DNA of 64,000 nucleotides, from NCBI GenBank assembly GCA_017643365.1, contig JAEPNO010000004.1:141085-205084 (forward strand), in the 5' to 3' direction. This DNA comes from Balneolaceae bacterium (GTDB lineage: Bacteria > Bacteroidota > Rhodothermia > Balneolales > Balneolaceae). The position numbers and the translations under genes were made by a program. Under the pieces are notes generated by a model. The model had not been told where the DNA came from. It ran no database searches and saw nothing but the letters and a program-made list of their open reading frames with translations. How positions within the stretch are numbered: position 1 is the first letter of the stretch; each line of letters begins with the position of its first letter. Of this stretch, positions 17,561 through 26,087 are shown in pieces.

Positions 17561-18004
17561 ATGAATAAAGCCGAAGCTCAACACTATATCGAAAACAATA
17601 TCCCTATCACCAAAATTATGGGGATGACCATTACCGATTTATCCCGAAAATCAGTGCGCATTGCGATGCCGCATGCCCCAAATGTCAATCATCAGGGATC
17701 GGCGTTTGGCGGAAGTATCGACAGCCTGTTTTTTGTTACTTGCTGGGCCTATGTTCAATTATTGATTGAAGATTTTGATCCACATCCGCGAATTGTTGGT
17801 CGAAGAGGGAAATCCACCTTTTCGAAACCGATCAAAAGTGATTTTGAGGCTAAGGTTCTTATCCCGGAAGATGAGACTGTGAATCAATTTCTGGCAGATT
17901 TATCCGAAAAAGGAAAGGGAAGGTTGACTGCAAAGGCAGTAGTTGAATACGAAGGAGAAATCGCCGCAGAGTTTGAAGGAGATTTTGTGGTTTTGAAGGG
18001 GTGA
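17561..18004 (+). CDS. YiiD C-terminal-type hotdog thioesterase-like protein
   Basis: A 147-residue hotdog-fold protein. NVNHQGSAFGGSIDSLFFVTCWAYV is interrupted here only for brevity: the key part is NHQGSAFGGS followed by a hydrophobic helix, the usual central helix of thioesterase-like hotdog domains. The overall wording resembles the stand-alone C-terminal domain of YiiD (putative thioesterase, DUF4442-like). Substrate unknown. It diverges from xseA and converges with yoeB. Confidence 0.7.
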   Translation: MNKAEAQHYIENNIPITKIMGMTITDLSRKSVRIAMPHAPNVNHQGSAFGGSIDSLFFVTCWAYVQLLIEDFDPHPRIVGRRGKSTFSKPIKSDFEAKVLIPEDETVNQFLADLSEKGKGRLTAKAVVEYEGEIAAEFEGDFVVLKG

Positions 18005-18009
18005 ATAGA

Positions 18010-18264
18010 CTAATAGTGATATCGTAACTGAATGATATAAAGGTTTTTATCATCCACTTTATACACCAATCGATGTTCATCATTTATTCTCCGACTCCAA
18101 TATCCTGATAGACTATGTTTTAACGGTTCCTGTTTTCCAATACCTTCAAAAGGATCTCGAATAGTGTCTTTTATCAAGAGGTTAATTCGTTTATGAATTT
18201 TTTTATCGGTTTTAATCCAAAACTGATAGTCGTCCCAGGCATGTGAGGTAAACACTAAATTCAT
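18010..18264 (-). CDS. yoeB: YoeB-type mRNA interferase toxin
   Basis: An 84-residue toxin of the Txe/YoeB family, which cleaves mRNA in the ribosomal A site. The sequence runs in register with E. coli YoeB: DDYQFWIKTDKKI, NLLIKDTIRDPFEGIGK, EPLKHSLSGYWSRRI, DEHRLVYKV and the terminal RYHY. Catalytic residues (Glu in GIGKQEPL, Arg in SRRI, His/Tyr of RYHY) are present, so it looks active. The antitoxin gene is immediately upstream with a 1-base gap. Confidence 0.95.
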   Translation of the reverse strand: MNLVFTSHAWDDYQFWIKTDKKIHKRINLLIKDTIRDPFEGIGKQEPLKHSLSGYWSRRINDEHRLVYKVDDKNLYIIQLRYHY

Positions 18265-18265
18265 T

Positions 18266-18517
18266 TTAGTCTACTAAATCTTGTCTCGTACCACCGTTCT
18301 CCGATAACTCCTGAATAGATTCAAACAATCTGATAGCATTTTTTGGGGATCGAAGTAAATATGCAGTTTCGTTTAATGCTTCGTATTCATCTAACGAAAT
18401 CATTACCACCGATTGATCTCTGTTTCTAGTGATAATCACCGGTTCGGCATCATTAACCACATTATCCATTGTTTTCGCTAATTCTTGCCGTGCAGCTGTA
18501 TATGTAATAGCCTTCAT
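18266..18517 (-). CDS. yefM: YefM-type antitoxin
   Basis: An 83-residue Phd/YefM antitoxin. The N-terminal DNA-binding half (MKAITYTAARQELAKTMDN; VVMISLDEYEALNETAYLL) and the C-terminal toxin-neutralising tail (RSPKNAIRLFESIQEL) align with E. coli YefM almost without gaps. The start at 18517 was chosen because it gives the family's exact N-terminus; the in-frame ATG at 18553 would lie beyond the operator. It is expected to repress its own operon with YoeB through the TGTACA operator just upstream. Confidence 0.94.
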   Translation of the reverse strand: MKAITYTAARQELAKTMDNVVNDAEPVIITRNRDQSVVMISLDEYEALNETAYLLRSPKNAIRLFESIQELSENGGTRQDLVD

Positions 18518-18534
18518 GAGATTGTTATTTAATA

Positions 18535-18552
18535 TGTACAGTATCATGTACA
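18535..18552 (-). promoter_or_regulatory. yefM-yoeB operator (two TGTACA cores)
   Basis: TGTACA occurs at 18535-18540 and again at 18547-18552, centres 12 bases apart, 18 bases upstream of the yefM start. TGTACA cores with this spacing are what I recall for the YefM-YoeB operator of E. coli, so autoregulation appears conserved across phyla. An AT-rich stretch (CAATATAGTGTAATATT) on the promoter side could hold the -7 region. Confidence 0.75.
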
Positions 18553-18614
18553 ATATAGTGTAATATTTTGGTTTTGGGAAGGAGTGGATTTTATTGGTTG
18601 AAGATTACATTACT

Positions 18615-18833
18615 GAAGGGTTAAAACCCTTCATTTGGTAAATTGGATGAGTTATGAAAGATGTATTTCCCAAGAGAAGGACTTCAGTCCTTCGATACAA
18701 ATCATAGCTTAGTGAAGATGAAAAACAATCCGAAATCGGTAGTCGTAAGTTGTTGCAGAAGGGTTAAAACCCTTCATTTGGTAAAATTAGGATGCCAAAA
18801 TAAGATTTACTAAGAGAAGGACTTTAGTCCTTC
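18615..18833. repeat. paired hairpin repeats (family A), units 1-2, left of tnpA
   Basis: Two units about 143 bases apart. Each unit has a first hairpin GAAGGGTTaaAACCCTTC (18615-18632; 18758-18775) followed by ATTTGGTAAA, then about 40 bases, then a second hairpin (18676-18693; 18816-18833) of type GAAGGACTtcAGTCCTTC. The second is preceded by CCAAGAG in unit 1 and TACTAAGAG in unit 2, variants of the TTTACCAAGAG tail. Turned to the other strand, the second hairpin reads GAAGG-stem-CCTTC then TTGGTAAA-like, so both are the same element in inverted orientation, like a BIME. The spacer between units (AGCTTAGTGAAGATG, CCGAAATCGGTAGTCG) is also repeated. Confidence 0.9.
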
Positions 18834-18978
18834 GATAATAATAATGGTATTAATTCAATTTTAACAATTATTTAAGAATAATCATTGACTATCATTAAAT
18901 AGAAAATAAAAAAATTTAATGTAAGTAGTAGTGTTGAGCTTGATCTAACTATTAGATAGAAACCAAGTAAATGAAACG

Positions 18979-19422
18979 ATGCCTAAAACTTATAATTCGG
19001 TTTGGATCCACCTGATATTTTCAACCAAGAATCGAGAAGAATTACTAACTAAATCGATTCGTAATCAGTTATGTGAATTTCTACGAAATGAGAGTGTCTT
19101 GAAAGGATATCATCTTGATAGTATCAATGGATATCAAAATCATATCCATATACTGTATAAGCAAACGTTGAGCCGACCAATTTCTGAATCAGCAAAGTGG
19201 TTTAAAGGTCGTTCTTCTAAATGGATAAACGAGACTTTCGAGCTAAGTAGTGATTTCCGATGGCAACAAGGCTATGGTGTGTTTTCAGTTTCGAGAGAAA
19301 ATCTAGAAAAAGTCCGAAATTATATATATCACCAAGAGAAAATACATAAGTCAAGATCATTTAGTGATGAGTTTAAAATGTTTATGAAAGAAGATGAAGT
19401 AGAATTAAATCGCTTCATTTGA
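18979..19422 (+). mobile_element. tnpA: IS200/IS605-type TnpA (Y1 transposase, REP-associated)
   Basis: A 147-residue HUH single-strand transposase. The metal-binding HIH lies at 55-57 (NHIHIL), the catalytic Tyr at 115 and the supporting Gln four residues later at 119 (NYIYHQEKIH), and GRSSKWINE and FRWQQGYGVFS are family strings. All active-site positions are intact. There is no TnpB partner and no usual IS200 ends; instead the gene sits inside an array of paired hairpins on both sides, which is the layout of REP-associated tyrosine transposases. Such enzymes cleave and join REP hairpins as single strands. Confidence 0.88.
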
Positions 19423-19459
19423 TAATTGGTTGAAATCCACATTTATTATCTATTTCTAA

Positions 19460-19820
19460 AAGGTTAAAACCCTTCATTTGGTAAATGGTTCGATTCAGGA
19501 AATACAGATTTACCAAGAGAAGGACTTCAGTCCTTCGAACCCGGACATAGCTTAATGAAAATGATAAACGATCCGAAAAAGGTAGTCGTAAGCTGTTTCT
19601 TAAGGTTAAATTCCTTCATTTTGTAAATGGTTCGATTCGTGAAATACAGATTTCCCAAGAGAAGGACTTCAGTCCTTCGAAACAAGCATAGCTTAATGAA
19701 GATGATAAACGATCCGAAATCGGTAGTCGTAAGCTTTTACAGAAGGGTTAAAACCCTTCATTTGGTAAAAGGTGCGATTCAGGATGCACAGGTTTATCAA
19801 GAGAAGGACTTTAGTCCTTC
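19460..19820. repeat. paired hairpin repeats (family A), units 3-5, right of tnpA
   Basis: Three further units with a period of about 141 bases. First hairpins lie at about 19460-19475 (left arm decayed), 19600-19618 (decayed) and 19742-19759 (perfect); second hairpins at 19519-19536, 19661-19678 and 19803-19820 (all perfect). Spacers share AGCATAGCTTAATGAAGATG and CCGAAATCGGTAGTCGTAAG. An open frame across part of this block is a by-product of the repeats and is not called as a gene. The array ends about 120 bases before pyrC. Confidence 0.9.
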
Positions 19821-19899
19821 GAACGAATCGATTAACAAGCTCCGTAAACACTTCTGTTCATCTCCACTCATTAACTCAGATTCTAAGTGATATTTCCAA

Positions 19900-19907
19900 T
19901 ATATTTG
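19900..19907 (+). promoter_or_regulatory. candidate promoter -7 element of pyrC-tsaB
   Basis: TATATTTG fits the Bacteroidota-type -7 box TAnnTTTG, 32 bases ahead of the pyrC start. A possible -33 TTC/TTG lies near 19881. The spacing is approximate. Confidence 0.45.
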
Positions 19908-19939
19908 AGTCGAATTTTTAACGACGCTAAAAGCCAGCT

Positions 19940-21220
19940 ATGCTCCTAAAAAATGTCCGACCAATCAGTAAAAATCACAGCGGTGATGAAACGATCGACC
20001 TTCGAATCGAAGATGGTAAAATCACGAACATTGGAAGTGGATTAGACGCAAAACAAGGAGAGGAAACCCACGATTTTGGTGGAGCGTATGTAAGTCCAGG
20101 TTGGATGGATATGCATATTCACCTACGTGAGCCTGGATATGAACACAAAGAAACCATAAAAACGGGCTGTGCAGCTGCGGCTTTTGGCGGCTTTACTGCA
20201 GTTGCGTGCATGCCAAATACGAGTCCGGCTACGCATACGCGTGATGTGGTTGAGTTTATCATCTCAAAAGGAAATGAAACGCCGGTTGATGTACATCCAA
20301 TTGGGTGTGTTACTAAAGATCGAGCAGGGAAATCAATTGCCGAAATGGGCGATATGAAGAAAGGCGGTGCAGTGGCTTTTAGTGATGACGGTGATCCGGT
20401 GTACGATGCACAAGTGATGCGTATTGCTCTCGAATATGCTTCGATGCTGGGAGTGCCGATCATCAACCACGAAGAAGATTTAGAGCTTTCTCGTCCAGGT
20501 CACATGAACGAAGGCGCTGTTTCAACGCGATTAGGACTGGAAGGAACTCCGGGAATCGCCGAAGAAGTGATGATTGCTCGTGATATTTTACTTGCTGAAT
20601 ACACTGGCGGACACGTACATGTGGCGCACATCAGCACAAAAGAAGGAGTGGAATTAGTACGCCAAGGAAAGGCTAAAGGCATTAAGGTTACTACCGAAGT
20701 TTGTCCGCACCATTTTGATTTAACGGATGAAGAAATCGAACGGCAGAAATTCAGTACTAATTTTAAGATGCATCCACCTCTAAGAACACAAGAAGATGTG
20801 GAAGCCATGATCGAAGGATTGGTAGATGGAACCATCGATGTAATTTGCACGGATCATGCACCGCACGCCATCGAAGAAAAAGAAGTGGAATTCATGTATG
20901 CACCTAATGGAATCATTGGCTTAGAAACGGCCTGGTCGATTTCGAATATGCGTTTACACAAAACCGGAAAGCTGGATTTACAACAACTTGTTGAGAAGAT
21001 GAGCTACAATCCGCGTGCAATCTTAAACTTACCTGAGCTTACCATTGAAGAAGGAGCGGAAGCAAATCTCACCTTTTTTAATACCAACGAAAAGTGGGTG
21101 TTTGATGTAAAAAACGTACGATCAAAATCTCGAAACTCACCATACCTCGATAACGAGTTAACAGGGCGAGCAGTGGGGATTTACAATCGCGGACAGTTAG
21201 TGTTGAACGAGTTGAGATGA
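19940..21220 (+). CDS. pyrC: dihydroorotase
   Basis: A 426-residue class I-type dihydroorotase, closing carbamoyl-aspartate to dihydroorotate in pyrimidine synthesis. The metal-binding HIHLREPG near residue 58 and VHVAHISTKEGVELVR near 230 are clear. CTDHAPHAIEEKE near 303 carries the catalytic Asp, and GIIGLETAW follows. Hydantoinase/allantoinase relatives lack the HLREPG wording, so the call is firm. Its stop overlaps the tsaB start by 4 bases (ATGA), making the two translationally coupled. Confidence 0.93.
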   Translation: MLLKNVRPISKNHSGDETIDLRIEDGKITNIGSGLDAKQGEETHDFGGAYVSPGWMDMHIHLREPGYEHKETIKTGCAAAAFGGFTAVACMPNTSPATHTRDVVEFIISKGNETPVDVHPIGCVTKDRAGKSIAEMGDMKKGGAVAFSDDGDPVYDAQVMRIALEYASMLGVPIINHEEDLELSRPGHMNEGAVSTRLGLEGTPGIAEEVMIARDILLAEYTGGHVHVAHISTKEGVELVRQGKAKGIKVTTEVCPHHFDLTDEEIERQKFSTNFKMHPPLRTQEDVEAMIEGLVDGTIDVICTDHAPHAIEEKEVEFMYAPNGIIGLETAWSISNMRLHKTGKLDLQQLVEKMSYNPRAILNLPELTIEEGAEANLTFFNTNEKWVFDVKNVRSKSRNSPYLDNELTGRAVGIYNRGQLVLNELR

Positions 21221-21882
21221 TTCTCGCTTTTGAAACTTCCACCGATGTATGTTCGGTAGCTTATCAAAAAGTTGAAGGAGAAATCCACGAAAAGCGAATT
21301 CAAGGGCGGAGTGTACATTCCGATCATCTCTTTTTGTTTACCCAAGCTCTGATGGAAGAGCATGAATTCACCATCGACCAAATCGAAAATGTATTGGTGA
21401 GTAACGGTCCGGGATCGTACACAGGATTACGAATTGCGGCAAGTGCCATTAAAGGAATTTTCTTTGATTCGGAGGCCGAAATTTTAGCGACCAACACTCT
21501 GGCCGGGTTTGCTGCCTCACAACTTGAGAAATCTGGCAAAACGGTACATGCCATCATCGACGCACGGCGAACTCATGTGTATCATCAGCAATTTGTTATT
21601 AACGCCTCGATGGAAGCACAAAGTGAAATGAAAGTGCTGGAAATCGCTGCTTTTGAAGCTACATTAAATGAAAGTGATATTATTGTCGGAACCGGGTTGA
21701 ATCGATTGAATCCGACGAATTTGGAAGGCATCGAAACCTACAGCACCGATGTAATTAGCGCACAGAATTTAATTCAACTTTTCAACCATCAATCGGAAAG
21801 CGAGTTTTTCGAAAAAACAGACTTGGAAGCGCTAAGTCCGAATTACATAACCTCTAGCCAGGTTAATAATTCGAATATTTAA
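21217..21882 (+). CDS. tsaB: tRNA threonylcarbamoyladenosine protein TsaB
   Basis: A 221-residue ASKHA-fold protein, partner of TsaD/TsaE in forming t6A37 on ANN-decoding tRNAs. N-terminal ILAFETSTDVCSVAY and SVHSDHLFLF are typical, as is VSNGPGSYTGLRIAAS, the hallmark loop of TsaB. No metal-binding histidine pair of the TsaD type is present, as expected. Length is normal (220-240). It overlaps pyrC and is followed by accD after 46 bases. Confidence 0.92.
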   Translation: MILAFETSTDVCSVAYQKVEGEIHEKRIQGRSVHSDHLFLFTQALMEEHEFTIDQIENVLVSNGPGSYTGLRIAASAIKGIFFDSEAEILATNTLAGFAASQLEKSGKTVHAIIDARRTHVYHQQFVINASMEAQSEMKVLEIAAFEATLNESDIIVGTGLNRLNPTNLEGIETYSTDVISAQNLIQLFNHQSESEFFEKTDLEALSPNYITSSQVNNSNI

Positions 21883-21928
21883 TTAAGTGTATAAATCCCT
21901 ATTTTAGGCAAAATTTTAGAAGGATTTT

Positions 21929-22771
21929 ATGAGCTGGTTTAAACGAAAAGACGAAAACATACAAACCTCAACCAAAAAGGAAATGCCGGAAGGCGTTTGG
22001 GTTAAAGTTCCAACTACGGGAGAAACTATCCACCGTAGAGAACTCGAAGACAATAAGTTTGTAGATCCCCTCAGTGGTTATCATTTCCGAATTGGAAGTA
22101 GACAGTATTTCGAAATCATTTTTGATGAGGGTAAGTACAAAGAAATTGCCAGCGACATCATTTCTGATGATCCACTGGAGTTTACCGATCGTAAAAAATA
22201 CACCGACCGTTTGGCCGAAGCCCAGAAGAAAACGGGATTGTCGGATGCGGCGTTAATCGGTGTTGGTAAAATGAATGGCCTCGATTTTGTTGTAGGCTGT
22301 ATGGATTTCAGTTTTATCGGTGGCTCAATGGGCTCGGTTGTAGGCGAGCGACTGGCTCAAGGTGCAGAATATGCACTTAAGAATGGCGTTCCGTACATGA
22401 TTATTTCTCAATCGGGTGGAGCTCGCATGATGGAAAGTGTGTTAAGTTTGATGCAGCTTGCCAAAGTGTCTTCAAAACTGGCACAGCTCGACGAAGCCGG
22501 CATTCCTTATATCTCTTATCTCACAAACCCTACAACCGGTGGTGTAACCGCTAGTTTTGCAATGTTAGGTGATTTCAACGTGGCAGAACCCGGCGCATTG
22601 ATAGGATTTGCCGGACCTCGTGTGATTCGTCAAACCATTGGTAGAGATTTACCGGAAGGTTTTCAAACTTCAGAATACCTGCTTGAGCATGGGTTTTTGG
22701 ATTTAATCATCGAAAGAAATGAGATGAAAGAGAAGCTCACACAATTGCTTAAGATGGTTTTACACAAGTAA
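21929..22771 (+). CDS. accD: acetyl-CoA carboxylase carboxyltransferase beta subunit
   Basis: A 280-residue AccD, which with AccA transfers carboxyl from biotin to acetyl-CoA. The catalytic crotonase-fold core is intact (MDFSFIGGSMGSVVGER; ISQSGGARMMES; NPTTGGVTASFAMLGD; GFAGPRVIRQTIG). The N-terminal zinc ribbon has lost all four cysteines: the positions hold V27, T30, D46 and S49 in KVPTTGE and VDPLSGYHF. The rest of that domain is well kept, so this is loss of the metal rather than decay. Relatives in Bacteroidota, as I recall, share the loss. A good RBS (GAAGGAT) precedes the ATG. Confidence 0.93.
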   Translation: MSWFKRKDENIQTSTKKEMPEGVWVKVPTTGETIHRRELEDNKFVDPLSGYHFRIGSRQYFEIIFDEGKYKEIASDIISDDPLEFTDRKKYTDRLAEAQKKTGLSDAALIGVGKMNGLDFVVGCMDFSFIGGSMGSVVGERLAQGAEYALKNGVPYMIISQSGGARMMESVLSLMQLAKVSSKLAQLDEAGIPYISYLTNPTTGGVTASFAMLGDFNVAEPGALIGFAGPRVIRQTIGRDLPEGFQTSEYLLEHGFLDLIIERNEMKEKLTQLLKMVLHK

Positions 22772-22784
22772 TAGCCTGTCTGCA

Positions 22785-22818
22785 TTGTAACGAAGGCGGA
22801 TTAGGGGAGTCGTTACAA
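22785..22818. repeat. 8-bp inverted repeat before the peptidase gene
   Basis: TTGTAACG at 22785-22792 and CGTTACAA at 22811-22818 are exact inverted copies with 18 bases between, lying in the 67-base gap between accD and the DPP IV gene. It could be a regulator site or a weak hairpin; no U tail follows, so a terminator is unlikely. Confidence 0.4.
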
Positions 22819-22838
22819 AGAACTAAAAAGTAGTATTT

Positions 22839-24998
22839 ATGCGAAAAACATTACACTTATGTATTGCGCTGGTTTTTTGTGCCAGCATTTCATTATCAGC
22901 ACAAGATAGAAAGCCCATCGAGTTTGATCATATTTTTGATGGCACATTCTCACCAACTACCATCAATAATGTGCGTTGGATGAATGATGGCCGTTTTTAC
23001 TCGGCTTCGGATGGACAAACCATAACTCGCTTCAATATCACTAATGGTGAGTCGGAAGTTATTTTTGATGGTTCAAATTTTGAAGACCTCCAAGTTCAAG
23101 GCTATGAATTTTCGGCCGATGAAAACCTAATCCTCATCGAAACTGATGTAGAACAGCTTTGGCGCAGATCAACCAAAGCAAACTACTTTATCTACAATCG
23201 CTCGGAAAACACGGTGCAAAAACTAACCGAGAGCGACGAAAAACAACAATATGCTGAACTGAATGCTGATGGCGATCGCGCGGCATTTGTTCAAAACAAC
23301 AACCTCTATTGGGTGGATTTAACTACCGGTGAAGAATTCCAGATTACCGAAGATGGAGAATTTAACTCCATTATTAATGGTGCCGCTGATTGGGTATATG
23401 AAGAAGAATTTGGCTTTGCGAAAGCATGGTTTTGGTCGCCACGAGGAGATAAGATTGCTTTCTATCGATTTGATGAAAGCAACGTAAAGCAGTTTACGAT
23501 GGAAACCTGGGGAGAGCTTTATCCCGAGGAAGTTCGTTTCAAATATCCCAAAGCCGGTGAGGAAAACGCAATTGTAAGTATCCACGTGTTTGATATTACA
23601 ACAGGCGAAACTATCACAATGGATATTGGTGAAGAGACCGATCAGTATATCCCAAGAATTAACTGGACAAAGAACAACAACTTGTTGGCTATCCGGCGCA
23701 TGAACCGACTTCAAAATAAAGAAGAGTTATTGTTTGCGGATGTTTCTACCGGCGAGACGAATGTTATGCTTACCGAGGAAAGTGAAACTTGGCTGGATGT
23801 TCACGATGATCTGATGTTTTTAGATAACGGAAAGCAATTTCTAACTACATCTTCTCGAACAGGATACAATCATGTGTATTTGTATAAAATGGATGGAGAA
23901 GAAATCCGGCAGATCACAAAAGGCGAGTACGATGTAACAGAAATCATCGGTTTTGATGAACGTCGCCACAATTTGTACTACGTGAGTACGGAAGTTTCGC
24001 CATTGGAGCGCCATTTTTATCGGATACGAGTTGATGGTCGTCGTAAACGAGCCATGACCGAGGAAAACGGTTGGTATTCCATCAACATGAGCGGTGATTT
24101 TAAATATTACATCCAGTCATATTCTGATTACAACAAACCACCGGTAATCACCTTACACGAAGGTGGAGGAAAGCAAGTTCGCGTACTGGAAGACAATGCC
24201 GATGTTGTTGAAAATATGAATGAATTTGCACTTCAAACCAAAGAGTTTTTGGTGATGGATGTGAATAGTGAACAATTGAATGCATACATGATAACCCCGC
24301 CCGATTTTGACGAGAATCAAGAATATCCGGTGTTGATGTACGTGTATGGCGGTCCGGGAAGCCAAACGGTGACTCGGGCTTTCGAATACGGTCAACGCCC
24401 GATGTGGCATCAATACCTGGCAAATCAGGGCTATATTATCGTTTCTGTTGACAACCGAGGAACCGGAGCTCGCGGAGAAGCATTCAAAAACCAAACCTAT
24501 TTACAGCTTGGAGTTCTCGAAACGGAAGATCAGGTTGAAGCAGCCCGACAAATTGCTGATCTCGCGTATGTGGATGCAGATAGAATTGGAATTTGGGGAT
24601 GGAGTTACGGCGGATTTATGAGTACGAATGCCTTAGCTCAAGGGAATGATGTATTCAGCACAGCCATAGCCGTTGCACCCGTTACGCATTGGAAATATTA
24701 CGATACCATTTACACCGAGCGATTTATGCGTACTCCGCAAACTAATCCCGAAGGCTATGAAGCCGGATCGCCCATCAACTATGTGGATCAAATAACAGGT
24801 GAGTACTTACTCATTCATGGTACCGGTGATGACAACGTACATTATCAAAATGCGGTAATCTTAGTCGAGGAATTGATTAAGCATGATATTCAGTTCGAAA
24901 CGATGTACTATCCGAATCGAAATCATGGAATTTACGGTGGTAATACTCGTCGCCACCTTTGGAAGTTGATGAGCGACTTCATTTTAGAAAAACTTTAA
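22839..24998 (+). CDS. dipeptidyl peptidase IV (S9B family)
   Basis: A 719-residue exported serine peptidase that removes X-Pro dipeptides. A signal peptide (residues 1-21, ALVFCASISLSAQ) is followed by a beta-propeller. The Glu-Glu substrate-binding motif of DPP IV is present (ADWVYEEEFG near residue 186). The C-terminal alpha/beta-hydrolase domain has the nucleophile GWSYGGFMS, the Asp in HGTGDDNVHY and the His in NRNHGIYGG. All functional residues are intact. It is a periplasmic or surface enzyme for peptide use. Confidence 0.93.
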   Translation: MRKTLHLCIALVFCASISLSAQDRKPIEFDHIFDGTFSPTTINNVRWMNDGRFYSASDGQTITRFNITNGESEVIFDGSNFEDLQVQGYEFSADENLILIETDVEQLWRRSTKANYFIYNRSENTVQKLTESDEKQQYAELNADGDRAAFVQNNNLYWVDLTTGEEFQITEDGEFNSIINGAADWVYEEEFGFAKAWFWSPRGDKIAFYRFDESNVKQFTMETWGELYPEEVRFKYPKAGEENAIVSIHVFDITTGETITMDIGEETDQYIPRINWTKNNNLLAIRRMNRLQNKEELLFADVSTGETNVMLTEESETWLDVHDDLMFLDNGKQFLTTSSRTGYNHVYLYKMDGEEIRQITKGEYDVTEIIGFDERRHNLYYVSTEVSPLERHFYRIRVDGRRKRAMTEENGWYSINMSGDFKYYIQSYSDYNKPPVITLHEGGGKQVRVLEDNADVVENMNEFALQTKEFLVMDVNSEQLNAYMITPPDFDENQEYPVLMYVYGGPGSQTVTRAFEYGQRPMWHQYLANQGYIIVSVDNRGTGARGEAFKNQTYLQLGVLETEDQVEAARQIADLAYVDADRIGIWGWSYGGFMSTNALAQGNDVFSTAIAVAPVTHWKYYDTIYTERFMRTPQTNPEGYEAGSPINYVDQITGEYLLIHGTGDDNVHYQNAVILVEELIKHDIQFETMYYPNRNHGIYGGNTRRHLWKLMSDFILEKL

Positions 24999-25009
24999 TG
25001 TTCACAGTT

Positions 25010-25054
25010 ATCCCGGAGCTGATTCGGGATCTAGATTCCTGCCCTAGAGGAATC
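25010..25054 (+). other. two small hairpins between DPP IV and obg
   Basis: ATCCCG (25010-25015) pairs with CGGGAT (25025-25030), and GATTCCT (25034-25040) pairs with AGAGGAATC (25046-25054). They fill most of the 72-base gap ahead of obg. Neither is followed by a clear U tract; they may slow read-through or shape the obg leader. Confidence 0.35.
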
Positions 25055-25070
25055 ACCAAATAACGAAAAT

Positions 25071-26087
25071 ATGCGCTTCGCAGATTACGCTAAAATTTAT
25101 GTAACCGCAGGAAAGGGTGGAGATGGCTCCGCTCATTTCCGGAGAGAAAAATATATCCCACGTGGAGGTCCTGATGGCGGTGATGGCGGAAAAGGTGGAA
25201 GCATTGTTTTAAAGGGAAATCCACAATTAAACACCATTCTGGATTTACGCTACAAAAAATTCATCAAGGCAAAACCGGGTGAAAATGGTGCGGGAAACAA
25301 GAAAACGGGTGCCGGTGGGGAAGATATCATCCTTTCAGTACCTCTTGGAACGGTAGCTTACGATGCTGAATCTAGAGAGCGATTAGGTGAAATCACCGAG
25401 CAAGATCAGGAATTGGTTATTGCCGAGGGAGGCAGAGGTGGTTTAGGAAACTGGCACTTCAGAAGTTCTACAAACCAAACTCCACAGTTTGCCCAGGAAG
25501 GAAAGCCGGGCGAGGAACGAGTGGTTGAACTCGAGTTAAAACTGATTGCTGATGTCGGCTTAGTTGGATTTCCAAATGCAGGAAAAAGCACGTTATTATC
25601 AGCTTTATCTGAGGCTAAGCCAAAGATTGGGGATTATCCTTTCACAACTTTAGAACCCAATTTAGGAGTGGTAAAATTCAGCGATTACCGCAGTTTTGTT
25701 ATGGCTGATATTCCCGGAATTATCGAAGAAGCCCATCAAGGTAAAGGATTGGGAATTCAGTTTTTAAGGCACATCGAACGTAACAATGTGCTGCTCTTTA
25801 TGGTTGCTGCCGATACCGATATCGAATACGAATATCAGGCGTTGATAAACGAGCTGAAAGCCTACCGATCTGATCTTTTAGAAAAGCCTCGAATCCTTGC
25901 TATCACTAAGATGGATTTAAAACAAGGCTTTAAGTTAGAAGAAGAGTTGCATTTTGAGGACGAAATTCCCGTTATTCCTATTTCATCAGCCACGGGGCAT
26001 GGGGTGGATGAATTAAGGGAAACTCTTTGGGCGGCCATACAAGATGCAAAACAAATCGAAGACAACCAGGACTCTACTGGCGCTTAG
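25071..26087 (+). CDS. obg: Obg/CgtA family ribosome-assembly GTPase
   Basis: A 338-residue Obg GTPase acting in 50S assembly. The glycine-rich Obg fold covers residues 1-158 (FRREKYIPRGGPDGGDGGKGG; GAGNKKTGAGGEDI). The G domain follows, with G1 GFPNAGKST, G2/G3 YPFTTLEPNLG and DIPGIIEEAHQGKGLG, and G4 ITKMD. There is no C-terminal OCT domain, as in many Obg proteins of this length. The 3' end overlaps the dprA start by 44 bases. Confidence 0.94.
   Translation: MRFADYAKIYVTAGKGGDGSAHFRREKYIPRGGPDGGDGGKGGSIVLKGNPQLNTILDLRYKKFIKAKPGENGAGNKKTGAGGEDIILSVPLGTVAYDAESRERLGEITEQDQELVIAEGGRGGLGNWHFRSSTNQTPQFAQEGKPGEERVVELELKLIADVGLVGFPNAGKSTLLSALSEAKPKIGDYPFTTLEPNLGVVKFSDYRSFVMADIPGIIEEAHQGKGLGIQFLRHIERNNVLLFMVAADTDIEYEYQALINELKAYRSDLLEKPRILAITKMDLKQGFKLEEELHFEDEIPVIPISSATGHGVDELRETLWAAIQDAKQIEDNQDSTGA

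Noticed and set aside
18615-19820. CRISPR array
   Set aside because: Repeats have a period of about 142 bases, are palindromic pairs, and the sequence between them is itself repeated; there are no unique spacers and no cas genes.
19627-19890. 87-residue frame right of tnpA
   Set aside because: It is made of repeat units 4-5; the translation mirrors the repeat.
21929-22771. accD pseudogene
   Set aside because: The missing cysteines suggested decay, but the frame is intact and every catalytic block is conserved.
22839-24998. Paralogous duplication with the S9 gene at 59.7 kb
   Set aside because: Both are S9 peptidases, but the catalytic boxes (GWSYGG versus GHSGGG) and propellers differ too much for a recent duplication.
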